From Tretioscincus oriximinensis (Eukaryota > Chordata > Lepidosauria > Squamata > Gymnophthalmidae): a DNA stretch of 64,000 nucleotides. A program made the translations under genes and the position numbers. The notes under the pieces are model-generated. The model was given only the letters and a program-made list of their open reading frames with translations, did not search any database and was not told the DNA's origin. Of this stretch, positions 46,001 to 56,855 are shown in pieces. Within the stretch, counting starts at the first letter, position 1, and each line of letters begins with the position of its first letter. The DNA lies in assembly GCA_022410635.1 (NCBI GenBank), contig JAJVDF010000492.1, positions 202,039 to 266,038 on the forward strand. Reading direction: 5' to 3'.

Positions 46001-46410
46001 TGAAGGAAGCCCTTAGGTTAGTAACCTATAAGGTCATGGGGATAAGACTTGCGATGTTTTGCTTAATCTAGTTAACGATGNTTTAGTACTTTGTTCAAAT
46101 TGCTTATTAGTTAGTATGTCTTTTAGTTAGCCTTACATGGTTCCTGTCTTTTATGAACTTTTATATAATCTGTTGAAGAACTCAAATGTATTTGATGTCT
46201 TTGTTAGCTGTTAATCTGGTTAATTCCGTTTTATACTGTGATCTAAGAAACTAATTGTTCACGGATATAAAACTGAGCGACCCCATAAATTGGGACTCTT
46301 TCTGCCTCGTTGCAAGCTAAGAGAAAGATGCCTTCCTTTATCAACCCATGTGTTGAATAAACAGTTATTTCAACCAAGGGGAAAGGCTTGACTTATTGAA
46401 AATGGGTCCG
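46001..46410 (+). mobile_element. Solo-LTR-like segment of an endogenous retrovirus
   Basis: Has the expected order for an LTR: a start near TGAAGGAAGC, TATAAAA at 46266-46272, CTGCCTCGTTGC downstream as a plausible transcript start region, and AATAAA at 46356-46361, about 90 bases after the TATA box. No viral gene sequence was seen on either side. The exact ends and any target duplication could not be fixed, so this remains a candidate. Confidence 0.5.
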
Positions 46411-47508
46411 CCAGGCAAAAAAGCTTATTAGCTATCAATTTAGCCATAACATAGTAAATAAAAATGATACCTGGAATTGTCTATGACTCAGATCAAGACA
46501 ATCATATTGCAAAATTCAAATTGAAGAAAGCCGGGGGAAGCACTAAACCATAAAGGTAATTATTTAAATAATATCCCTTATAAATGTGTGGTAAAGGCAA
46601 TGAATAGATCTAGAAGAAGGAAGTTTTAAAGATCNACGGACACTAAAATATCTATCTCTGCTTCACTGACTATTTTTATCACTGACTATCTTCAATGACT
46701 CTGCTACACTAAAGCCTATGTGTGGATCATCACAAACTGTGGCGAGTTCTTAAAAGTTGGGAATACCAGAACACATTACCTGTGTCCTGAACAATTTATA
46801 TCTGGTCAAGAAGCAATATTTAGAAATGATCATGAAACAACTGATTGGTTCAGGTTTGGGTAAGAAGTAAAACAAATATTGTTACCCTATTTCTGTTTAA
46901 TAGGCTTTGAAGAGTACATTATGTGTGAATGAATCAAAAGATAGAATGAAGATTATTAGGGAAGAATCAACCGCTTCAGAGACACAAATAATACCATTCT
47001 GGTAGCAGAAAATGAAGGAGAATAGTCTCTTGATGAAAATAAAGGAGGTGCAGAAGCTGCTTTGAACCTCATTTTTGTTTTGTTAAAGTAAGATGACATT
47101 CAGTCCCATTAGCCCTTGGGAAATAGGGAGAAACAAATGAGAGACGGTGAACATTTTTATTTCCCTGGGCTCAAAGATCACTGCTCCTTGAAAGATATTT
47201 GCCACAGAAAACATGGCAACATATTAAAAAGCAGACACACCATTTTGCCAACATATATCCACATAGTAAAACATGTAGATACCTGTGTGCTAAAAAAAGC
47301 CCACCAAACATATAGTCAAGACAGCAGTGGACATGTCTTTCACATAGGCTTTACTGCATAAACCACACTTTACCACTCTTGAATGATACCATGTTTTGTG
47401 TTCCTATGTTCTCTGGTAAACAGATTGATAAGCTATATGAATGTGCACTGGAATAAGGAAAAGAAAGATAAAAAAATCTTCTGGGTGGAAATGATAGCTT
47501 TCCTGTGG
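46411..47508. other. Non-coding stretch, no gene seen
   Basis: If the LTR call is right, no internal retroviral sequence is recognisable here. AT-rich, no exon supported. Confidence 0.5.
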
Positions 47509-48785
47509 AATCATAGAGTTGGAAGGGACCTTCTGGGTCATTGGGTCCAACCCCCTGATCAATGCAGGATTCATTAAACCATCCCAGACAGATGAATGTC
47601 CAGCCTCTGTTTGAAGACTTCCAGAGAAGGTGAACTCACTACCTCCTGTGGCAAACTGTTCCACTGGTTTATCACCCTTGCTGTTAGAAAGTTTTTTTCT
47701 GATATCTAATCTAAATCTACTCCATTGTAGTTTCATCCCATTGTTTTTAATCCTTCCATGTGTCAATGAGAACAATGCTGATCCATCTGTTCTGTGAAAG
47801 CCCGTCAGATATTTGTAGACAGCTATCAAGTCTCCTCTAAAGTCTTCTGAGAATTGATAGCTCAGTTGCTAGCGAATCCGTCTCTCATCTGAGAGATCGG
47901 GTTTCAAAGCCCTGTGTTGGACGTGGGGAGGGGTGAGCACCTTCCATTAGCCTGTAGCTCTAGCCAACCCATGGGAACCATCACAGCCTGNTGGGAAAGA
48001 CAGAATGTCAGCCTTCGGGCAAAAATACCCTTGAAAGCCGCTTTNAGTTCTTTTGAAAGGTGAGAAAAGCAGGGTATAAGAACCCAGTTCTTCTTATTAT
48101 TATTTTGCAGACTAAATATCCCTAGATCCTTTAACTATTCCTTATAGGACATGGTTTCCAGACCACTTACCATCCTTGTAACTCTCTTTTGAACTTGCTT
48201 TAGTTTANCAATGTCCAGAACTGAACACACTATTCCAAGTATGTTCGTACCAAAGTACTGTAGAGAGGAATTGAGATTCACATGATCGAGATTCTATTCT
48301 CCTCTTAATGCACCCCAGGATTGTCTTTGCCTTTTTTGCAGCTGCTTCACACTGTTGACTCATGTTTAGTCTGTGATTTACTAATACACCCAGGTCCTTT
48401 TTAATTGTGCTGCTGCTCAGACATATTCTTCACATTCCATATGTGCTGTTTTCATATTTGTAATTTTTTTGCCCAGATGTAGGATCTTGCATTTCTCGCT
48501 ATTAAATACCATTCCGTTAGTTTCAGCCCATTGTTCCAGCTTCTCCATTCTACTGGGACTTCTGTTGTCCACGAATTTTCAAAAATCACTGCAAGTGGTT
48601 CCACTATTACTTTTGCTAGTTCCTTTAGTACCCTGGGATGTACATCTGGGCCTGGAGAAGAGACAATTATTTGGATGACTAAGAAACAATTAGTTATTGC
48701 CTTTTTGTCTACTGAGGTTAATATACAGGAGAATCCCAGGCCTGTCNGAAGGTGGAGTAGCCGCTTTAACTTCTCTTGGACTTTC
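47509..48785 (-). mobile_element. Older CR1-like LINE, RT deleted, SINE inserted
   Basis: Same lineage as 28772-29570. The left end (AGAGTTGGAAGGGACCTTCT) is the CR1 3' terminus in reverse. The minus-strand frame 47404-47829 gives the C-terminal block. Beyond the SINE the element continues to 48560. It then joins directly to the very start of the RT domain (SPGPDVHPRVLKELAK in the minus-strand frame 48452-48787), so the RT palm is missing. Confidence 0.82.
47853..48098 (+). mobile_element. SINE family A inserted into CR1
   Basis: tRNA-like head GATAGCTCAGTTGCTAGCG and GGGTTTCAAAGCCC, then the family body with part of the middle missing, and tail GGGTATAAGAACCCAG with CTT/ATT repeats. The CR1 reading resumes at TTTTGCAGACTAAATATCC. 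The copy at 28772 is uninterrupted at this point, confirming insertion. Confidence 0.85.
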
Positions 48786-49000
48786 ATATAGAAGAGTCAA
48801 AAAGAGCCAGCATTTATGAGATAATCAAAAAGGCATTCTCTTGTCACAGCATGAGAAAGCTATTCAGAGAACCAACTAGGTAGATACAAATATCACTTTG
48901 TGATAGACCTGGGAGAGAGAGATGTAATTTATAAAAATAATATCTGAGGAGATGATTGCTTTATTTGCCAGAACTTATTGTGCAAGAATTCATTTCAGAT

Positions 49001-49184
49001 TGGCTGACAAGATGATCCCTTTGGGGGGTGGTTGGGTTGAAAACCCAGTTTTGGGTTGCCTCCCAGTTTTTTCTGAGGAATTTTTTTTCAAAAAAAGATA
49101 TTTTTTCGCTCAGAAAAAAAACAGGAGGCAACCCCAAAATATGTTTTCAACCCCCACCAGAAAAGGGGGCCATCTGGTCAGCCT
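49001..49184. mobile_element. Hairpin element family A, copy 2
   Basis: Ends TGGCTGACAAGATG and CATCTGGTCAGCC; inner arms include GGTTGCCTCCCAG and CAGGAGGCAACCCC. Flanked by ATTTCAGA at 48992-48999 and 49185-49192, an apparent 8-base target duplication with one extra T on the left. Eight bases is the size typical of hAT elements. Confidence 0.87.
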
Positions 49185-50057
49185 ATTTCAGAGATTGCAA
49201 AATACTGTAGTACAAATGAACCAAATAGNGAGATTAGTTGGAGCCAGTGATGCGTTTGTACATTGTCTTTGCTCTTTGTCTGGTGAATATATAAGTCATG
49301 TTTTTCTGCATTTTTATTTTAGCTTGTAGATAGTCCTTTGACCAAACTCTCATTGATCAGTTTAATTCCTCATTATGATTGAATCTCTGTGAGTGTGAAT
49401 TTAGCCTCTGAAATACANAGATGTGTTTTTCTCTCTTTGTATTTCTGTATTCCTTAACAGAATATTCTGTTAATTAGAACATGTAGGTAACTATACTGTG
49501 TTTTATAACCATTTTTCTCACCTGTTTTTCATATTCAGTGGTAGAAAGAAGCATTAATTTGCTCTTTTGAATACCACTATGAATGTAGGTCTTCTTTGTC
49601 CCTTGTACTATTAGAACAGGGAATAGAAGAAAAGACATTTTATTGTCCAGGTTGGTAACCATATGGTAACTAAAAACATATTTTGCTGCCTTTGGCAGTT
49701 GGAATAGTTATTGCTCTGTTGAATGTTATAAAGTGGAATGTTGTCAATTGTCGTAGTTCTAGGCTGTACTGAAGTTGGCAGTTTGCACAAAACTATATTC
49801 TTTTAAACTCAAATAACAGCACACTTATAAAGAAAAGAACAATGGCAAAATTAGCTTTTTATATTGACATTTCATTTAAATATGCATTGAACTAGTAAGC
49901 GCTGTTACTGCACACATTTCAAAATGGCTGCATATCCCTGTATTTAAGAAGAATATAATTACAAATGTAAGTAGATAAATAACTTGTAAGAACAAGTTTG
50001 TAAGATAAACTTTTGGAATAAAGGTGGCCTGTGTGTACTGAAATGCACATAAATATA
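49185..50057. other. Non-coding stretch, no gene seen
   Basis: AT-rich, no recognised family. Confidence 0.5.
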
Positions 50058-51575
50058 TTTTATTTATTTATTTATATTTCTACCCCGCCCTATACCCAAG
50101 GGTCTCAGGGTAGCCAACAGTAAAAATGACAATTCAAAATTAGCATATTAAGACTGTATCAAAACAGTTTATGAAGGTGGGAAGAACAATGGCATTTCTT
50201 CAACCAAAGGCCAAGTTAAAGTGGTGCATCTTCAAAGATATAAAAACAAGTACAGTGATTGACCTCGAGGGGGAGACTATTCCATAGACTGGTGGCAACA
50301 ACCAAGGAGGCCCTGCCCCAGGTCCCCACTCCATTGAATGTTGAAAGGGGTGGTACAACCAGGAGGGCCACCTCTGCAGATCTTAAGGCAAGAGCAGATT
50401 GATATGGAAAAGGCCTTCCCTTTAGGTATTTGAGGCACAAGTTCTTTAGGGACTTATAAGTTAAAGTTAACACCTTGAATTGGGTTCAGAAGTGGATTGG
50501 CAGCCGGTGCACCACTTTCAAGACCAGAGTGATGTGTGTCAAGCCAGTCATTCCAGCCAGTCATTCCAGACAGCAATCTAGCTGCTGCATTCTCTACCAA
50601 CTGCAGTTTCCAAACTGTTTTCAAGGGCAGCACCATATACAGTGCATTACAATAGTACAATCTGAAAGCTAGCAAAGCATGGATTACTGTGGTTAAATCA
50701 ACCCTGTTCAGAAGTGCCTGGGTGAACCAGATGTAACTGGAAATAGGCACTCCTGGCCATCATCTCCACTTGGTTTTCAAGTGTCAGGGCAGAATCCAGA
50801 AGCACCCCAAGATTTCACATCCATTCCTTATAGGGCAATTCTACCCAATGAGGACAGAGTGCCTCCCAACTACACGAACCTGGGATACTCCAGCACACAG
50901 CACCCCTGTCTTGTCTGGATTCAGTTTCAAATTATTGGCTCCCATCGAGCCCATCACTGCTTTCAGGCATCTGTTAAGCACTTCAACCACCTCTCCTGGT
51001 TCAGATGGAACAGAGAGATACATGAGTGACATCTGCCTATCGATGACACTTTACTCCAAATTTCCTGATGACCTTTCCCAGTGGCTTCATATAGAATCAC
51101 CACCTGAAAAACCCAACAAGGAAGCACCTAGGATATTGAACAAGATTCCCATACCACCACTGGCGTTGGAGATAAAAGCGGAACCACTGCAATACCATGG
51201 GGTATCAAAAGCAGAATTATCAGAGTTCCATTGCTCCCATCCCTCTCCCAGAGCTGGTCATGAACCAGGGCGACCGAGGTAGTTTCCATGTCATGACAAG
51301 GCCTGAAATGGGCCTAGATAAACCGTTTGTTCCAAGCATGCCTGCAGTTGAATAGTCACGGCCCTCTTCAGTATCTTGAACAGGATGGTATATTGGCCAC
51401 CTAGCGCTAGTCATTTAACACTTCCGGGTCCACAGAAAGCCTTTCGAAGAGTGCGTACATCATTGCCTCTTTAAGAGCCAGTGGGACCACTGCATCNCTC
51501 AAAGAAGCATTTACTACTTCCATGACCTACCCAGTCATACCCTGCTGGCTGGCTTTTATCAGCCAGGATAGAAAC
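50058..51575 (-). mobile_element. L2-type LINE, RT thumb to 3' end, decayed
   Basis: On the minus strand: remnants upstream of about 51100, then the RT thumb (LKLNPDKTGVLCAG in frame 50841-51032), the conserved C-terminal block (YCNALYMVLPLKTV and ENAAARLL in frame 50454-50750), the final block (LTYKSLK, WNSLPLE in frame 50216-50473) and a tail GAGACCCTTGGGTATAGGGC with AAAT repeats. The blocks are in different frames, so it is dead. A short duplication of CAGTCATTCCAG occurs at 50548-50572. Confidence 0.85.
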
Positions 51576-52038
51576 AAATGTGGATTGTTCCAACTTAAGA
51601 GACATGCAACCATACTCCAAATCTCCCGATGAACACTCATGTAAACTCAGGAGTAGTGGTGGTGGGCTTAGAAATATAACTATAAAACAATACTTCCAAT
51701 TTCCAACATCATTTCATCATGCTATCATGGTCAATGAGAAATGTAGTCCCTTTCTGTACCTACTTAGACTGGAATAATTGTAGCAGGTGGCACTTGCATT
51801 CAGTAGGTAGGACAACATAAGGATGCACAGTCTCTGTTCCACATATCCTTTGAACCCATGATCAAGTAGCTTTGCCCATGCTCTATTCAGATCAGGTCTA
51901 CATGTGGATGGACTGTCACATTAATCATATGACACTGATAACAATTGTAATTCTGATTAAAGTAGACCACCATTATTCAAGACTATGAGGTCTCAGCAGA
52001 GATCTTATGACAGGTGAGACCATAGAACTTTTGTTTTG
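51576..52038. other. Non-coding stretch, no gene seen
   Basis: No family recognised; a weak GGTCTAC/GTAGACC pair spans 51896-51967. Confidence 0.4.
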
Positions 52039-52110
52039 CTATAGTTGGATATTATGGAATAAAGCATGGATCGTTTAGAATAAAACAGTCCAGGCAGTGT
52101 TTTATTCCAC
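52039..52110. mobile_element. Small palindromic element, family C, copy 1
   Basis: Contains TGGAATAAAGCA and AATAAAACAGTCCAGGCAG, with AATAAAACA pairing to TGTTTTATT. The same words recur in the 53-base palindrome at 53465-53517. Confidence 0.5.
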
Positions 52111-52747
52111 AGCACTCTAGCGCAATAAGTAACATCTGGAAACAGCCAGNGTCTCTGTGATGGGGAGACATTGACTGAGTACTTAAAATTCCTACAATTC
52201 CATGGATACCTATCACAGTGACAGATTTTCTATGGCCTGTCAGGATATTGCCTTAAAATGAGAAGCCTATGTAATAGAATAGAAAATACTAATTATAAAA
52301 CAAGAATATGAAACATCATCTGCATGTTGGTGCAAACTATGGTAGGTCCAGATCTTCTACCTATGAACTTAAGACTTTTCTATTAGCATGTGGAAGTTAA
52401 TTGTATACAAATAACGTTATTGAGACTTGTTGCAGTGGGTCATTTTCTTGTCTCGTTTTTTAAAATGTGTGAACGTAATAGGATCATTATTATATTATGT
52501 AAAGCACTAAGTACAATTATGTAGGACATGGTCAGTATTTTATGGCTGGAGCCACATAATGCCTTTATTGTATATTGAATGTGCAATGAACATACAGGTC
52601 TAGTTACGTTTTCAAGATGAAGGAAGTGTTCAATATCTTCAAAAGGATTTAATGCTTTTTCCTTGCATGCTGCTATAAGGACCATTTAGATACTTCAGCA
52701 GCAGAATGGTTTAAAGAGTTCTGAGTCTTTTTTGAAGACATTTACTA
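52111..52747. other. Non-coding stretch, no gene seen
   Basis: AT-rich; no feature recognised. Confidence 0.5.
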
Positions 52748-53011
52748 TAGATGTACAAACTGAACATTTCAAAATGAACCACTCAGTTTACATCAAATTG
52801 GTCTGAGTTGAATCAGACCCAGTTTGAAATGAACTGGCCTAATTTAAACCAAATCAGGACTCTGTGCCCTATTAAATTTGAGTTATTTGAGTTTGACTGC
52901 ATTTTTCCTTTTAAATAGGACTTTTGCTTTCTTTGTTTTGACCTCAAATAGTTTGCAAATAGTTTAGCCTTGGTTTTAGATCAAATTAAACTCAAGTTTG
53001 ATGCATTTCTA
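52748..53011. mobile_element. Inverted-repeat element with TAGAxATGxA ends
   Basis: The left end TAGATGTACAAACTGAA resembles the complement of the right end (TAGAAATGCATCAAACTTGA). Inner sequence is a patchwork of TTTGAAxT and CAAATT words on both strands. The same AGAGATGTAC-type end appears in reverse at 61092-61103. Probably an old non-autonomous DNA element. Confidence 0.45.
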
Positions 53012-53293
53012 CTTTTCATAATAGTCAATTTGGAGAAGTAAACAGCCCTCATATTATAAATTCCACTGCAACTATTAGTGTGGAAGTGGGGAAAGACCAT
53101 GGTTTCAGGGCTTACCTACTTCCTGTGTGCTTATATAATGTCTTTATCTACTGTATTCCTCTTTCATCATGGAACATAAATTAAGACTAGATTTGAGTTT
53201 ACTACTGGTCACAACTCATTTAATATAGTTGATGACAAAGATCCGAAAAGCTGAGTAAAAATATTCTGTGGAAAACTATTGTCTATGGAGGAG

Positions 53294-53337
53294 AGGCCTT
53301 CGGGTATAGGGCGGGATACAAGTATAAATAAATAACT
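53294..53337 (+). mobile_element. SINE/L2-type 3' tail
   Basis: AGGCCTTCGGGTATAGGGCG, GGATACAAGTATAAATAAAT. Same tail as 2914 and 33179. Confidence 0.6.
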
Positions 53338-53464
53338 AATAATAAACAATGTTATCCGATATCATACATTAATTGACGTACTTTTTAGCAACTTGTTTTA
53401 CTTTATTAGTTATGATAAGAGGAAAGACTTCTTTTCAGGTGTCACTTATTTGCTTCACTATAGG

Positions 53465-53517
53465 TGGAATATTCTGGAATAAAGCAGTCTAGACAATGTT
53501 TTGTTCTGGAATATCCA
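53465..53517. mobile_element. Small palindromic element, family C, copy 2
   Basis: TGGAATATTCTGGAATAAAG at the left pairs with CTTTxTTCxGGAATATCCA-type sequence at the right around AGTCTAGAC. Fifty-three bases in all; no loop to speak of. Confidence 0.6.
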
Positions 53518-56500
53518 AGCGATATCTGGATGCATCTAAAATGATTTTGTTGTGTATTTTGTTGTTGGCAAGATACTGCAAATAATGGGAAAAAATGGAA
53601 CATTCACTGTATGACTGTTTTTTCTTTATTAAAGACCGAACTCCAGAAAATAGACTGGCTTTCAGATGTAGACTAAATTAGATAAATAGATAATCCCACT
53701 ATCTATACACACAAGAAGTGTGTATAGATAAGTCAGGAAGTCATGGATATTCACTTTAAACAAATGTACAATTGCTCTTCCAGATAAAGAGGAAAGATGA
53801 TGATTGCTTATTGTCATGTTGAGCTTACAGTATCCAGTAGACAAAAATACTCCTTTTCTTTTCATGCTTCAGCAGCCTTACCTGCTGATAGTAAGTATAC
53901 AATAAAAATTGAAATATAATGCACAAGAGGCAGGGGGTGTGTGTTGCAACTGAAAAGCACATCAACACATTCTTAATCCTACCTCATTCTCACATGTAAA
54001 CCTAACTAGATGGAATATTTAGACCCAAAAGTAACTGTAACAACAATTAATACATAACTCAGTTAAACATTAATATGCTTTTCCTAAGATTTTTGTTTGG
54101 CCTCATTCAAAATGGTAGCCAAAAGGTCTGTAATGATTGCTTCCTGCCCAGATGCTTGGGCAGCAGAGTGGCAATAGCAGGTGAGGGTAAGTCCTCATCT
54201 CCCTTTGGTGCTGCAAGGGTGTTGTGTGCACACATAGACCACAATTTTCTGACTCCATTTATGTGAACTGCCTCCCAGCATGATGGTGGCATAGCCATAC
54301 ACATAGGTGCCTGCCCTTTCTCATGCTGTAATAGGGAAAATAATTATTTCCCAATATAAGCTATAAAGTTAGATTGAGGCTTTATTGCATCGCTGTGGCA
54401 TGATTATTGCTGAACTGTGTGGCAATCGTGCTATATTGGCACTACCTTAATTCTAAAAACATGCCATTTGTTTCCTCACGGTATCCCACACACACCCTGT
54501 TGTTCTGGCCCATGCTAGATAACCTATGGTGGGAACATTTGACATTGCAGATGGCTCATTCTGATCAAGCTTTGAAAACTGGGGCTTAAATCTGCTAGCC
54601 TTTGAACTTCAGAACAGGATTTTTTTTTTACCAAATACCCTGAAGGGTTCCAGAGCTGCTTCTAGATATCCAGTTAGGGATGATTTACAGAACTATGGGT
54701 AAGCATATAAATTTATCTGGTTCAGTAACCATGATGGAACATGTTTATAAGTAGAATATGGCACCCTTTGGGTATTACACAATATTGACCAGAGCATATT
54801 CACTGATCTATAAAGGAGTGGTTTCAGTAAACAAGCCATCATGTGAACAATATGTTCCATGAGCTGTACTAGGCCAGATTTACTAACTCATAGAGATAAT
54901 GCCTTTGAATAAGTCTCATCAACTTAGCATAAAAAGTACAAGATATGTACTCTTTGCTTTTATACATAAATGCAGCTTTTAAATTCAGATTATACTTTTA
55001 TTTTGGCATAGACTATGTGATTTACATAATAGTAATAATAAAAGTGCACCTAATAACTTTGTGATTTTCATTGCACACCCACTGGCACTAGATCTTTTAA
55101 AGGAACTCTGTATCCATGGCATCTTGAAGACTGAAATAAAACAAAACGGCTAGAATTGAGAAAATAAATAATTAAAATTATTTGTACCATTCATTAACTA
55201 TAAATAGCATTTGGTTAACTTACAATAGCAACAGAATGAAAGCACAGATGAGTTGCAATAGGGATGCAGCCTAGGAGTTATAAGCCCTGATACATATATA
55301 TATAAAATAAAAGCAAAATAAACAAAACCTTATTAGCATCTTAGTGGAAAGCCACAAAAAATTCTACCCAGCATCTGTATAACCATCAAAGCAAAGCTGA
55401 AACAGCCATGAGTCCTCTAGTGGCATAGCAATTATAATGGATAACTGTTCAAAGTCTATGAGTAAATTCCGGGTAGAGGTGTTGTGAAATACACTTGAAA
55501 AGGGAAGTTAGTAATTTCTTCTTCTCTTTCTTCTTTTTCTGCTTTATCGTNATTTAAACGTTTTGTAATATAGCATACATTGGTAGTTGCTGACCATTAG
55601 TGTTTTAANTTGTATTTTTCTTTTCTCCCACATCTTTTGAAAAAATTATTGTTATTAATAAATACAGGCTTATAGTAAAGTATAAAAAACAAAAAGGTAC
55701 AAAGAAACCAAAGAAATAATTCATCTATCAACACTTCCAGAAAGATTGTGCTTTGATTAGAAGCCATATCAGTAACCATATATGTTCCTGACATTTAAGG
55801 GTTAGGTTAGGAGGTACTGTTACAAATTTTCATTGTCTCAGTGTACAGTACATTTCCCTGGTTCTCAACTTACTTTTTGTGTCTGTTATACATTTATTCA
55901 TCAGTATGGTTGGCATACTCTTATATATGTTTCTTTTGCTTCTTTATTTTGAGGGTTTTAAAAAACTTTTTAATTTTCACGTAGGTTTCTATTGCCACTA
56001 GAAAATAACTATAGGATAACTGAGGTTACGCTGGTCAGATTCAGGATGATTTTTCTTTTTATGGAATGACTAAAAATTGATCATCTTATATCTGAGCAAT
56101 TGTGAGCATAGTAAACTAAAGAACCTTCTGTATTTCTAAACTNAAGAACCTTCTGTATTTAATTTAGCCATGTTTTATTCCACAATATACAACTATGGAG
56201 GCCACCTTTTCAGCCTCCGTGGAAGGACTTCCTGGGCTTGGGCAGCTCACACAATTTGCTTCTGTTGAATGGTCACTAAAAGCCAACCTAGGAAAATCCC
56301 ACTCAGGTTATTTATCTTTGTCATGGGAATACATATATTATTATTATTACATAATGGGAAAATATATATTATTACATTATGTATTGCACATGCTCAATAA
56401 TAAAAAAATATGAAAAAAAGATAAAAATGTTGTGGCTTCAGTTACACAGAAGGCCTATGCTCTTTATTCTTCTTGACTATAAACAATTTTTGTTCTTGGT

Positions 56501-56664
56501 TGTAAAATACATTTATACGATCATCAATCAATGTTAATAGTAAAAAGAATTCACTGCTATTCAGTGAATGCCAGCTAAGAAAGAGGAGTCTACCCTTACC
56601 TTAGACTTCCAAAATGTGAACCAGAGCTGCATTAATCTCATTGTAGACATGGCATCAAGAGATT
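53518..56664. other. Non-coding stretch, no gene seen
   Basis: Long AT-rich stretch with no repeat family recognised apart from the 25-base tandem pair at 56113. Frames here are short and motif-free. Confidence 0.5.
56113..56160 (+). repeat. Two-copy tandem repeat, 25-base period
   Basis: AAACTAAAGAACCTTCTGTA recurs 25 bases later with one N. Likely replication slippage. Confidence 0.8.
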
Positions 56665-56855
56665 ATCTATTTATTTGTACTTGTATCCTGCCCTATACCC
56701 AAAGGTCTCAGGGCGGCCAACCATAGGGTGGTGCAAATAGCTTTTGTTGATTTCTCCACATCAGACACCCTGTGGAGTAGATGGGGCTGAGAGAGTTCCA
56801 AAGAACTGTGACTGGCCCAAGGTCACCCAGCTGGCTTTCACGGAGGAGTATGTGT
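56665..56855 (-). mobile_element. SINE family B, head truncated
   Basis: AAAT-rich tail, GTATCCTGCCCTATACCCAA, then GACTGGCCCAAGGTCACCCA, matching 13731-13969. The alignment stops at GGAGGAGT, before the tRNA-like head. Confidence 0.82.

Noticed and set aside
50770..51282. 170-codon plus-strand frame
   Set aside because: It lies antisense to the L2 thumb and upstream remnants; the L2 motifs are on the minus strand and this frame has no domain.
51896..51967. GGTCTAC...GTAGACC pair as a further hairpin element
   Set aside because: Only seven bases pair and the inner sequence does not continue the stem.
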